Shown: positions 1-7,097 of the stretch, piece after piece
How the letters are laid out: every line of letters begins with the position of its first letter
How positions within the stretch are numbered: the stretch's first letter is position 1
Assembly (NCBI GenBank): GCA_015056495.1
Contig: SVGC01000025.1
Coordinates: forward strand, 1-55,764
Direction: 5' to 3'
DNA: 55,764 nt
Origin: Butyrivibrio sp.
GTDB lineage: Bacteria > Bacillota > Clostridia > Lachnospirales > Lachnospiraceae
The notes under the pieces: model-generated
Databases searched by the model: none
The model's input: the letters and a program-made list of their open reading frames with translations, nothing else
Told to the model about the DNA's origin: nothing
Program-made: the position numbers and the translations under genes

Positions 1-49
1 TCTGAATTGTATTGAACCACAGATATAGAAAAATGAAAGGAAAGTATGA

Positions 50-157
50 TATTTAGCTTCTGAAAACATCATACAAGAAAAAAATGGATTAACAGATGGT
101 GAAACGAGGATATATAAAAGACGTGTGGAAATTTATGAGAAACAAGAAAACCAATGA
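50..157 (+). pseudogene. possible 3' end of a decayed gene
   Basis: A short open frame without a start codon runs from just after a stop at 47 to a TGA at 155-157. It encodes a charged tail ending in EIYEKQENQ. It sits immediately upstream of the immunity-like genes and could be the last part of a toxin or immunity gene, but no family can be named. The rest of 1-184 shows no promoter or gene that I can support. Confidence 0.2.
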
Positions 158-184
158 GAAAGCGCTTGATAAACAGAGGATAGG

Positions 185-685
185 ATGGAAAAAATAATAA
201 TTTCTATTTCATTGTGGGGAAAAACTAAAAAGGAACCAAAATGGGATGAATGGTATGAAGATGTAAAAAAGTTAGCAGATTCCATTGGAATAAACATGAC
301 ACATTTGGGGATTCGTAGTACTAATTATTCTTCTTCTAAGATATTGACGATTAGAAGAAAGGAGAAAGATATACTTGAATGTATAAAAAAAGGAGAAAAG
401 ATTGATAGTTTTTCAGTATACTCGTTACCAGAAAATTATCAAATTGCTTCATTTGACTATGATTTGTATATTGTTCGTAATATGTCATTTATATCAATTT
501 CAATGAAAGAAAAATATTATAATTCTATGACAGAACAGAGATTTATTCTTTCTATGAATAAGTATATTGATTTTGAAACAGGAGAAGTTTTTTCTACTTC
601 GGATAAAGAAGTTCCGCTAATATATACAGCAACAAGAGATAAGAGTAACCTAGAAACATTCGAAAGTATAAAAATAATAAAATAG
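185..685 (+). CDS. hypothetical protein, putative immunity-array member
   Basis: A 166-residue protein of no family I recognise. It begins MEKIIISISLWGKTKKEP and shows no signal peptide or membrane segment, so it is probably cytoplasmic. The ATG at 185 is preceded by AGAGGATAGG, a usable ribosome binding site. The body is Lys- and Ser-rich with alternating beta-like stretches (DYDLYIVRNMSFISISM). It is the first intact gene of a same-strand row of small proteins, several of which belong to immunity families, and the next gene starts 17 bases after its stop. A role as an immunity protein is inferred only from this position. Confidence 0.6.
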   Translation: MEKIIISISLWGKTKKEPKWDEWYEDVKKLADSIGINMTHLGIRSTNYSSSKILTIRRKEKDILECIKKGEKIDSFSVYSLPENYQIASFDYDLYIVRNMSFISISMKEKYYNSMTEQRFILSMNKYIDFETGEVFSTSDKEVPLIYTATRDKSNLETFESIKIIK

Positions 686-702
686 AAAAGCGAGAAATAT
701 GG

Positions 703-1587
703 ATGAATAGAGAACTATTTAGCGATTATATCTCTATTACCGAAGTAGAAACTGCACTTATTAGCAAATATGAAAAGAAATTACCTGTGCAGATTTTGGA
801 TTTGTGGAAAAAATATGGTTTTGGCTCATTTTATGAAGATTATCTTAAAATGATAAATCCAGATGAGTATAAAGAATCGCTAGCTAGATTGTATGTTAAT
901 GGGGATAATGCAATCCCGGTTTTCATTACCTGCTTTGGCGACTTGATTGTCTGGGAAGATAACTCAGTTTTTAACCTGATTCTTTTAAAGGATTTTAGAA
1001 TAGAGAAATTAGCAGATACATTTGAAACTTTATGGGATGGTCTTTTGTGTCATCGTTACGACAAGCTTTTTGATATTGATATTTATCACGAGTTCATAGC
1101 AGGTGATCGAACAGTGGCTTTTGATAAATGCCTGATTTCTATGCCTCTTAGCTTTTTTTCTGGGGAGAAAAAAGAAGAGAATTTATTTCAGGTAAAGATT
1201 TCAAGGTTATTTGAGGTGGTTCAGGTATTACTAGGAGTAGTAGGAAAAGAACCAAAGCAGCTACAACTGCCGCTTCCTGAGGACTACAGAAGTTACTATG
1301 TGAATCCAGATACTCTTAGAATATCCAGAGCACAGTTTATTCAGGAGATGGAAACTGAACAGTGGAATTATAAGATGCATTATAGCATTGATATAAGTAG
1401 TCAGGAAAAAACTGGAGCAGAGTATGTGCTTGGATGTTTCTGCGACAGAGCAACAGGTAAGTGGATAGCTTATGAAATGCTTGATAGGGGAATGTGCGGA
1501 TTTGAAAAAGCCTTTGATACAGAAGAAGAGGCATTGGGAGAAGTTAAGAAACGGGTTTTAAATGAGATAGAAAACAATCCGGATTGA
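703..1587 (+). CDS. GAD-like/DUF1851 domain protein, putative immunity protein
   Basis: A 294-residue cytoplasmic protein. Residues 25-55 carry the signature of the GAD-like/DUF1851 (Tdi1-like) immunity superfamily, WKKYGFGSFYEDYLKMINPD, and VWEDN follows near residue 84. A separate C-terminal module (about 205-294) reads ISRAQFIQEMETEQWNYKMHY, then a Gly/Cys strand (LGCFC) and DTEEEALGE; from memory it resembles Imm59-type domains, which needs an HMM check. It is clearly paralogous over its full length to the protein at 7098-7991. Tdi1-type proteins neutralise toxins delivered by contact-dependent secretion. No cognate toxin is encoded next to it, so the target is unknown. Confidence 0.75.
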   Translation: MNRELFSDYISITEVETALISKYEKKLPVQILDLWKKYGFGSFYEDYLKMINPDEYKESLARLYVNGDNAIPVFITCFGDLIVWEDNSVFNLILLKDFRIEKLADTFETLWDGLLCHRYDKLFDIDIYHEFIAGDRTVAFDKCLISMPLSFFSGEKKEENLFQVKISRLFEVVQVLLGVVGKEPKQLQLPLPEDYRSYYVNPDTLRISRAQFIQEMETEQWNYKMHYSIDISSQEKTGAEYVLGCFCDRATGKWIAYEMLDRGMCGFEKAFDTEEEALGEVKKRVLNEIENNPD

Positions 1588-1608
1588 TCTTGGATTTTAG
1601 GAAGAAGA

Positions 1609-1971
1609 ATGGATATTAAGGAATTTGCTGAACAGAATAATATAGCGATTATTGCTAAAGCATGTGTTAATGATACATGCTTTGAAATTTTGAAAAGAGA
1701 TTTAGAACTTGAATCTTATGATCTTTTTAATCAACTAATTCTTTATGGAACGGTAGATGGTTTAAAAGAAAATGTTGAAGGACAAATCATGCCGCGAATA
1801 TGGGTACAAGGAAATACAAAGTGTGTTATATGTATGCCTAAAGATAAAATATTGGTAGCTTTATTTTTTGATAATGATATGAATGCACGTGATAATTTCT
1901 TTCATGCAGAGCATTTAGATGAATTGTTGAGGGATGTTTTTGCTGAAAATGCTGACAGGAGCAGCGGCTAA
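1609..1971 (+). CDS. hypothetical protein, possibly truncated immunity protein
   Basis: A 120-residue protein beginning MDIKEFAEQNNIAIIAKACV, with ATG behind AGGAAGAAG. No family is recognised. It contains a VICMPKDKILVALFFDNDMNARD core and ends abruptly in HLDELLRDVFAENADRSSG. The last 23 bases overlap, in another frame, the start of a relic open frame (from 1949), so the true C-terminus may have been replaced when the two sequences were joined. It lies 21 bases after the GAD-like gene and is probably cotranscribed with it. Function is unknown. Confidence 0.5.
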   Translation: MDIKEFAEQNNIAIIAKACVNDTCFEILKRDLELESYDLFNQLILYGTVDGLKENVEGQIMPRIWVQGNTKCVICMPKDKILVALFFDNDMNARDNFFHAEHLDELLRDVFAENADRSSG

Positions 1972-2210
1972 GGCTGATGATTTCTTTAAAGGCGAGAACT
2001 TCAAAGCAGCAGAACAAGCATTTATTGATGCAGGTTATATATTTTCTGATTGACAGATAATAGCAGCATATCTTTTTGGTATGATTAATGCTTATGTGAC
2101 AAATGGTGCTACGCATGAACAAGTTTAGGCTGTAGTTACTGCTATTTTAAATCAAAGATTTGGTTATGGTATCGAAAGTGCAGTTGATTTTTTTTGATTT
2201 GGTTAAGTGC
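1949..2210 (+). pseudogene. decayed gene fragment with two in-frame stops and a T-run frameshift
   Basis: One frame from the ATG at 1949 gives LTGAAAKADDFFKGENFKAA, a TGA at 2051-2053, then AAYLFGMINAYVTNGATHEQ, a TAG, then AVVTAILNQRFGYGIESAVD and a stop after a run of eight T. Moving one base at that T-run restores the reading FFDLVKCTDKDAAPF, which belongs to the following open frame. A once continuous coding sequence has thus picked up two stops and a one-base shift. The alternating hydrophobic pattern resembles small immunity proteins, but I cannot name the family with confidence. Confidence 0.6.
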
Positions 2211-2774
2211 ACAGATAAAGATGCAGCACCATTTACAGGGACTCCTGAGCAGGCCTATAGGAATCTGCGACTTGATTATAATGGAACTCCATACAAGGGG
2301 AATGATATGAATTTATCAGGTATACAGCCTTTAAAGGATGAGATTAAAGGTGGCTTTGTTATAGAAATTGGTGAAAAAGTATTTAAACATATAAGTAAAG
2401 AAGATGATAGGTATATTGACGGAAGGGCTGCATTAGACGCCTGTTGGAAGTGGGTTGAGGATGGAAATATATCAGGAGATGAATTGTATGAATTAATAGA
2501 TAATGCAGAATGTACTGGCATATCAGAATTTGCAGAATATGAGCAAGATATATATTTAGCTAAATTATGGTGCTTGCTTGTTGATATAGTATCTTACATA
2601 GCGTGGATGGAGTATAAAAAGGAAAAAACAAGATATTTACCACAAGCATTGGAAGGTATAAGAGAGGAAAGCTTATTAGTTTTGGCGGAAAGTGCAGTTG
2701 AAACTTCGTTTATTACGGAGGAGGAGATTTCATTGATTCAGAATAGAATATTATCTTGTTTAGATACTATATAA
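2166..2774 (+). CDS. Imm6-like immunity protein, N-terminus joined to a relic
   Basis: The region from about residue 55 to the end (ALDACWKWVEDGNISGDELY, then LIDN, and CLLVDIVSYIAWMEYKKEKT followed by RYLPQALE) resembles the Imm6 immunity family and shares its layout with the gene at 2904. The N-terminal part (FFDLVKCTDKDAAPFTGTPE) continues the decayed frame upstream, so this looks like a fusion of an old fragment with an Imm6-type gene. No ribosome binding site precedes the ATG at 2166 or the TTG at 2160. A shorter start, for example the ATG at 2308, may be the one used. The C-terminal domain is full length. Confidence 0.55.
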   Translation: MVSKVQLIFFDLVKCTDKDAAPFTGTPEQAYRNLRLDYNGTPYKGNDMNLSGIQPLKDEIKGGFVIEIGEKVFKHISKEDDRYIDGRAALDACWKWVEDGNISGDELYELIDNAECTGISEFAEYEQDIYLAKLWCLLVDIVSYIAWMEYKKEKTRYLPQALEGIREESLLVLAESAVETSFITEEEISLIQNRILSCLDTI

Positions 2775-2830
2775 AAAGGGCAAATGAAAAAAGATTTATT
2801 TATTACACTTTGACATGAGTCAGGTCATAT

Positions 2831-2892
2831 TCCATGTGGATGGATAGGAAGATATCCTAGTGGGAAGTTTAAGGTTTTTTAATAAGAGAGAA
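2831..2892 (+). pseudogene. relic gene end, copy 1 of a repeated fragment
   Basis: The gap between the two Imm6-like genes contains an open tail reading HIPCGWIGRYPSGKFKVF then a stop. It matches, in both DNA and protein, the tail at 4489-4549 (LPCVWFRGKYPNGKFKIF). Two related C-terminal ends without their genes imply that homologous genes were lost or overwritten here. The family of the complete protein is not known to me. Confidence 0.5.
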
Positions 2893-2903
2893 GTATTTTA
2901 GCT

Positions 2904-3296
2904 ATGGATATAACAAAAGAGCAGGTGAAGAGACAATTAGAAGTATTGACAAAAATAAAAGAACTTTTTGTTGGGCAAGAAAAAGAAGTTATTTTGAGAG
3001 GTATAGAATTAGTAAAAAAAATATTGCAGTTTGAAGGCGAAACGGTATGTGTAGATTGTGCTGAGAAATTGTATGATCTACTGGATAACGATGATTATGG
3101 TCTAGTTATTTTGCAGGAGCAGGAGGAAAGTGAAAAAAGGGTTGCCGCATTTAATTGTGCGATAGATTCAATTGCTATTTCAAGTCGCTATGCATATGAA
3201 TTAGCGGGTCAAATATATTTTCCTGAGCCTATAGAAATGGTGTCAGAAGATACATTTATTCACCTGAATATTGAATTAGAAAAACTTAATATATAG
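2904..3296 (+). CDS. Imm6-like immunity protein
   Basis: A 130-residue acidic cytoplasmic protein. It has the Imm6-type order of features: an N-terminal helix pair, EKLYDLLDNDDYGLV, then FNCAIDSIAISSRYAYELAG and a closing YFPEPIEMV. The same order (LYELIDN, Cys-x-x-x-Asp-Ile, YLPQALE) occurs in the gene at 2166, so the two are divergent relatives. Imm6 proteins are predicted antitoxins of secreted polymorphic toxins. The ribosome binding site is weak (GAGAGAAG, about 13 bases upstream). The next gene starts about 60 bases downstream on the same strand. Confidence 0.65.
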   Translation: MDITKEQVKRQLEVLTKIKELFVGQEKEVILRGIELVKKILQFEGETVCVDCAEKLYDLLDNDDYGLVILQEQEESEKRVAAFNCAIDSIAISSRYAYELAGQIYFPEPIEMVSEDTFIHLNIELEKLNI

Positions 3297-3356
3297 TAAA
3301 ACATCAATGATTTAGTCAGATAGCAAGTAAGAGAGAATGATAAAAAGGTGGAAAAG

Positions 3357-3857
3357 ATGGATAAAGAGTTAATTAAAACTATGAGACAAGCTATAAAAGA
3401 AAATGATTTAGAGGCTATGAGCAAATTGATTCATGATAATGAGGGGGTTATAAATACAGTGACTCCGTTAGGAACATTTTTACATATGGCTACATCTTCT
3501 GGAATGTATGATGTCGTAAAGTTTTTACTGGAAAACGGTATCGATGTAAATATAAAAGGCGGGATTAGAGACAGTTCAGCTATGACAATAGCTGCGTTTA
3601 AAGGTTATATGGATATTTGTGAATTGTTGTATGATAACGGAGCTCAATTAGATGTAAGTGATTTTGACAGAAATCCATTGTTTGCAGCTATTTACAATGG
3701 TCATTACGATATTGTCAAATTTCTAGTAGAGAAAGGTATTGATACAAAGGTTTCATATGCAATTGGTGATTTGGATAGTTGTGATGCGTACGAATATGCT
3801 AGGCAGTACGGGCGCACCGAGATAGCGGATTATCTGAAAGAGATTAACAAAGGGTGA
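3357..3857 (+). CDS. ankyrin-repeat protein
   Basis: A 166-residue protein made almost wholly of ankyrin repeats: GTFLHMATSSGMYDVVKFLL, then SSAMTIAAFKGYMDICELLY, then NPLFAAIYNGHYDIVKFLVE, then a capping DAYEYARQYGRTEIADYL. Each has the helix-turn-helix layout with an NGxD/NGA finger. The ATG at 3357 is chosen because AAAAAGGTGG lies 5 bases before it; a GTG at 3348 lies inside that site. Ankyrin proteins bind other proteins and are common immunity components in polymorphic toxin loci. That role here is inferred from position. Confidence 0.8.
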   Translation: MDKELIKTMRQAIKENDLEAMSKLIHDNEGVINTVTPLGTFLHMATSSGMYDVVKFLLENGIDVNIKGGIRDSSAMTIAAFKGYMDICELLYDNGAQLDVSDFDRNPLFAAIYNGHYDIVKFLVEKGIDTKVSYAIGDLDSCDAYEYARQYGRTEIADYLKEINKG

Positions 3858-3956
3858 AGAGGCTATGTGTAATATTGGCTTGAAAATGAGAGGAATTATG
3901 TCATAAAGACTTGTGGGATAGATATAACATTCTAGATGCAAGAAGAGAAAGAAATT

Positions 3957-4463
3957 ATGTATGCAATAATGAAAGACAAACTTTATAGATACAGTGACGC
4001 ATATGGAGAGACCGAACTCCTTACTTTTGACAGTAGCAAAGTGGATGCTTCTTTTAGTCTAAGCAAGCATAATTGTTTTACAAAGGTTGTTGAGCCTCAG
4101 GATAATACTATCTCAGATATTTACATGATTGATTATCTGGTTGGATATGTGGATTCTGTAGTACAAGATGAGACACAGTGGTATGTTTCAGAACAATATC
4201 CTTCAGATGAGCCATACAGCATAGACAATGGCGAAATATGCCTTTATACATCTTGGAGTCATGATGAAGGTGGCTGGCATTCTATGGGAAGAGAAGGTAG
4301 CTATAAAATTATTAAGCTTTCAGATTGTACAGAGTTTGTCGTTGAATACAGCTATGATAAGTACAGAGGAGAGTTGCAGGACTCAGCATTAGTTCAAAGA
4401 AGCAACGTAAGTAAGGATGAGTTTGTTAAATTGGTAAAGAAACATAGAACAAAAACAATTTAA
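3957..4463 (+). CDS. hypothetical protein, paralogue of the next gene
   Basis: A 168-residue protein from the ATG at 3957 (MYAIMKDKLYRYS). This start is chosen because the paralogue at 4554 begins MYAVINNNLYWYQ. The two share the order ISD-Y-Y-VGY, a PYxIxNGE block, a Gly/Trp-containing GGWHSMGREGSYKIIKLSDC block, and a C-terminal KDEFVKLVKKHR. An alternative ATG at 3936 adds seven residues absent from the paralogue. No known family is recognised and there is no signal peptide. It is probably an immunity-type protein by location. Confidence 0.6.
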   Translation: MYAIMKDKLYRYSDAYGETELLTFDSSKVDASFSLSKHNCFTKVVEPQDNTISDIYMIDYLVGYVDSVVQDETQWYVSEQYPSDEPYSIDNGEICLYTSWSHDEGGWHSMGREGSYKIIKLSDCTEFVVEYSYDKYRGELQDSALVQRSNVSKDEFVKLVKKHRTKTI

Positions 4464-4488
4464 GAAAAAGAAGAATTTGCTGGGCTTG

Positions 4489-4549
4489 CCATGTGTATGG
4501 TTCAGGGGAAAGTACCCTAATGGGAAATTCAAGATTTTTAAAAAGAGGG
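4489..4549 (+). pseudogene. relic gene end, copy 2 of a repeated fragment
   Basis: The gap before 4554 reads LPCVWFRGKYPNGKFKIF in one frame and runs without a stop into the next gene. It aligns with the tail at 2831-2892 (IPCGWIGRYPSGKFKVF), and DNA identity extends to the Lys/Arg codons that now serve as the AAAGAGGGAG ribosome binding site of the gene at 4554. The old coding sequence therefore supplies a new translation signal. Confidence 0.5.
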
Positions 4550-4553
4550 AGCT

Positions 4554-5048
4554 ATGTACGCAGTAATTAATAACAACTTATATTGGTATCAGCATTTTCG
4601 TGGAAAAACTATATTTTTGGCAAGAAAGGGGCAGCCGGTTGATTATACTTTTGAGGAAAAAGGTGATGTTTTCCAAAAGACAGTAAACATTGATGATGCA
4701 GAGATTTCGGATGTTTATAATGTGAAATTTTACGTAGGATACAAAGATTGCCTTGTTAAAAATAATGATAGTTGGGAAGTAGGAGATGGATTTCCTTCAT
4801 CAAGACCATACAGGATTGAGAATGGTGAGGCTTGTATTGGGACTTTTGGTGCTGTCAGTGGCAACGGTTGGGAAACTAATGGGAGAGATGAAAGTTACAA
4901 AATCATACAATTGTCTGACTGCAGCAGTTTTAGCGCTGAGTATGAATATAGTAAGAAGGATGGTGTAGTTTGTTCTGAACCCGTAACTCAGAAAGTCGAG
5001 TTATCCAGGGAAGAACTGATCACGCTAATCTTAACACACAGAGTATAA
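4554..5048 (+). CDS. hypothetical protein, paralogue of the preceding gene
   Basis: A 164-residue protein behind a good site (AAAAGAGGGAGCT-ATG). It aligns along its length with the gene at 3957: AEISDVYNVKFYVGYKDCLV, PYRIENGEACIG, GWETNGRDESYKIIQLSDCS, and an EYEYSK-x-DG hairpin before the C-terminal SREELITLILTHR. The two copies have diverged well beyond recent duplication, with only the Gly/Tyr/Asp framework kept. That fits immunity paralogues adapting to different toxins. The family is not named and no membrane segment is present. Confidence 0.6.
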   Translation: MYAVINNNLYWYQHFRGKTIFLARKGQPVDYTFEEKGDVFQKTVNIDDAEISDVYNVKFYVGYKDCLVKNNDSWEVGDGFPSSRPYRIENGEACIGTFGAVSGNGWETNGRDESYKIIQLSDCSSFSAEYEYSKKDGVVCSEPVTQKVELSREELITLILTHRV

Positions 5049-5081
5049 AGACGGAATAATAGGAAAGCGAAGATTAAGTAA

Positions 5082-5177
5082 TTGTTTGTAAGAAGACTAA
5101 ACAACTGGGCATATTATAGGCTTGAAGGTGGCATAGATGCTTTACCCAAAGAACTTCAAATGGGAGGTGATTTTTGA
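5082..5177 (+). pseudogene. relic gene end overlapping the Imm22-like start
   Basis: An open frame without a start reads NNWAYYRLEGGIDALPKELQ followed by MGGDF and TGA at 5175-5177. Its final Gly-Gly-Asp codons form the GGGAGGTGA ribosome binding site of the next gene. It looks like the C-terminus of another lost gene of the array; the family is unknown. Confidence 0.4.
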
Positions 5178-5551
5178 TGATTAGGGAACATAAAGTATCA
5201 TTATGGCTAGGAAGTTTTGAGAGCGTTGATGAATTCAATGCTTTTATAAATGTTGCATATGATGAGGATGGTAATCAGATACCATCTAAATTCCAGGAAA
5301 CTTATGAGATAAAGAAATATGACATGAATGCAATAGAAACAGATTGGATTGATGAAGGGGTGGACAATGTTGAAGAACTATTGGAAGGCTTTTCTGCAGA
5401 TGAAGAAATTATACCTGCTTTCAAAGAAATGCTGAAGGACAGAGATATTAAAATGTATAACAGCATTATTCTATTGTATAGGTACGAATATGATGGTGAA
5501 AAAACACATGGATCTAATATGGATTTCATAGGTGTAGTAGATGGATATTAA
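5177..5551 (+). CDS. Imm22-like immunity protein
   Basis: A 124-residue acidic protein with the layout of the Imm22 family: the opening HKVSLWLGSFESVDEFNAFI, a SKFQETYEIKKYDMNAIETD block, then LLEGFSADEEIIPAFKE and a closing strand NSIILLYRYEYDG. The GGAGG site is 9 bases from the ATG at 5177 and 6 bases from a possible TTG at 5174. Imm22 proteins are predicted immunity partners of nuclease-type polymorphic toxins (family knowledge). Its stop overlaps the next start by 11 bases, so the two are likely translationally coupled. Confidence 0.7.
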   Translation: MIREHKVSLWLGSFESVDEFNAFINVAYDEDGNQIPSKFQETYEIKKYDMNAIETDWIDEGVDNVEELLEGFSADEEIIPAFKEMLKDRDIKMYNSIILLYRYEYDGEKTHGSNMDFIGVVDGY

Positions 5552-6035
5552 AATATTAAAAGCAGCAGCCAAAGCGAAAGTTAATATGGCACATAGGGCG
5601 TATCTGGACGGAAATTATATGATTTACCCTGCTGTTATTGCTGGAATGGACACCTTTGGAATTGAGGCGTTTCCTGGAGCAGGTCATCATTTTGATTTTG
5701 TGATAGATGCCATTTATGAAAAATATGATGAAGATAATGATGCTCAAGTAGCTGTGGCCTTTAAGGAAGCCATTTATAAATTGATGGAAGTAGTAAATGG
5801 GTTTCCATCTTTAGAGAGGCTTGAGCGTATCATTTCGTACATAAATAAAAAAGAGCAGCAAGGTGAAGCGAAAATAGATTTGAACATAGAAGAAATAAAT
5901 ACAAAATTTTCAAATCTAATTGATGAGAAATATGAAATATTAAAGAATGATAATCCACAGTTAGATAATTGGATTGCACGAATCAAACAGATATTTTGGG
6001 AAGATTATGGAGTTGAGATTAGCACAAAGCATTAA
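5541..6035 (+). CDS. hypothetical protein coupled to the Imm22-like gene
   Basis: A 164-residue mostly helical protein starting MDIKILKAAAKAKVNMAHRA within the last codons of the Imm22-like gene. It contains YPAVIAGMDTFGIEAFPGAG in the first third and a charged, coiled-coil-like middle (INKKEQQGEAKIDLNIEEIN). No family is recognised. The 11-base overlap implies coupled expression, so it may work with or alongside the Imm22-like protein. No signal peptide or transmembrane segment is seen. Confidence 0.6.
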   Translation: MDIKILKAAAKAKVNMAHRAYLDGNYMIYPAVIAGMDTFGIEAFPGAGHHFDFVIDAIYEKYDEDNDAQVAVAFKEAIYKLMEVVNGFPSLERLERIISYINKKEQQGEAKIDLNIEEINTKFSNLIDEKYEILKNDNPQLDNWIARIKQIFWEDYGVEISTKH

Positions 6036-6043
6036 CCTATAGG

Positions 6044-6256
6044 ATGGCGAAGACAATGTATAAATACTACAAATTTGATGATAGTGACGCTGTTGCAAAA
6101 AGAGAATCTGCGTATGTGTATCTTCTTGATGATGCAGGAAATTGGGTTGAAAAACCAAGCCTTTTAAGGAAATTTATAGGTGGAGATTGTGACTACGAGG
6201 AAATATCTGAGAAAGAAGCAGAACTTATAGTACAGCAGAGAAAAGCAAAATTGTAA
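6044..6256 (+). CDS. small hypothetical protein
   Basis: A 70-residue charged protein (MAKTMYKYYKFDDSDAVAKR) that starts 8 bases after the previous stop and ends in an EAELIVQQRKAKL helix. The short spacing and same strand suggest it is part of the same transcript. The aromatic, Asp-rich start and the DDAGNWVEKPSLL segment look like a small folded beta domain. Function is unknown. Confidence 0.5.
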   Translation: MAKTMYKYYKFDDSDAVAKRESAYVYLLDDAGNWVEKPSLLRKFIGGDCDYEEISEKEAELIVQQRKAKL

Positions 6257-6274
6257 GACGAATGGTAGTAAAGA

Positions 6275-7072
6275 ATGGAGATGTTTTTTGATTCGGAAGA
6301 GGATAAAAAGGTGATTACTGGCACTTATGCAGTATTTAATGGAAAAAAATATGAGGCTTGTTTTGTTAAAAGTGATAGAGTTACTTTTCAAGACGAGAAG
6401 CTAGTTGAGATTTATTCAAAAGAGCCTGTTGAAGAAGATGGATTTGAGAAATATGGTTTCGGTAAGTATCTATGTTATAAAAAGGTTGTTGATATCGAAG
6501 AACTGAGTGAATTTTATAACATAAAGGAAGTCTGTGACTATATGGGACATACTTTTCCAATAGTCAGGAAAGATGGTGATACTATTAGAATTTTCACCCA
6601 GGATCCATCATTTGAAACAAAGGGATTCATTCAAGATGGAAGAGATGGATTTGTTAAGGAAATTCAAGTTTCCGATGCCATGATCAGATATGTCAAAAAC
6701 GATTATTATAGCACATATATGATTGGAAAGTTGCTTAGAGACAGGATGGGGGATGAATATGATAAGGAGTACGCTTTTGGAATTTTGGGTGATAGGTCAA
6801 AAATAGGTATAAGAGGATATTTTCAAAAGAATGAATCGTTTTTTATTTATGAAAAAGACCCGGTTGGCTATATGACATTTAACTATATAATAGGACCGTT
6901 TAACAAAAGGGATATTGTTTATGCATGCGCTTTGCAGCTGGGGAAGGAAAATCTTTTTGAAGACTATAGATTTGACCAGGCAGCTCAGGATGTGTATGAC
7001 AAAAACCGTTTTGGTAGCTACTCTGAATTTTTTAAAGAGATGATTTCCGTGGTAAAATATGAAAATGTGTAA
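6275..7072 (+). CDS. hypothetical two-part protein, putative immunity
   Basis: A 265-residue cytoplasmic protein. The N-terminal half (GTYAVFNGKKYEACFVKSDR, KYGFGKYLCYKKVVDIEEL) looks like a beta-rich domain. The C-terminal half contains YAFGILGDRSKIGIRGYFQK, FFIYEKDPVGYMTFNYIIGP and FNKRDIVYACALQLG, a pattern I associate loosely with Imm59-type domains. No catalytic motif is seen. It lies 18 bases after the previous gene and 25 before the second GAD-like gene, so it is likely cotranscribed with both. The family needs an HMM search. Confidence 0.55.
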   Translation: MEMFFDSEEDKKVITGTYAVFNGKKYEACFVKSDRVTFQDEKLVEIYSKEPVEEDGFEKYGFGKYLCYKKVVDIEELSEFYNIKEVCDYMGHTFPIVRKDGDTIRIFTQDPSFETKGFIQDGRDGFVKEIQVSDAMIRYVKNDYYSTYMIGKLLRDRMGDEYDKEYAFGILGDRSKIGIRGYFQKNESFFIYEKDPVGYMTFNYIIGPFNKRDIVYACALQLGKENLFEDYRFDQAAQDVYDKNRFGSYSEFFKEMISVVKYENV

Positions 7073-7097
7073 TTAAGTACTACAAGGATTTAAGAGT

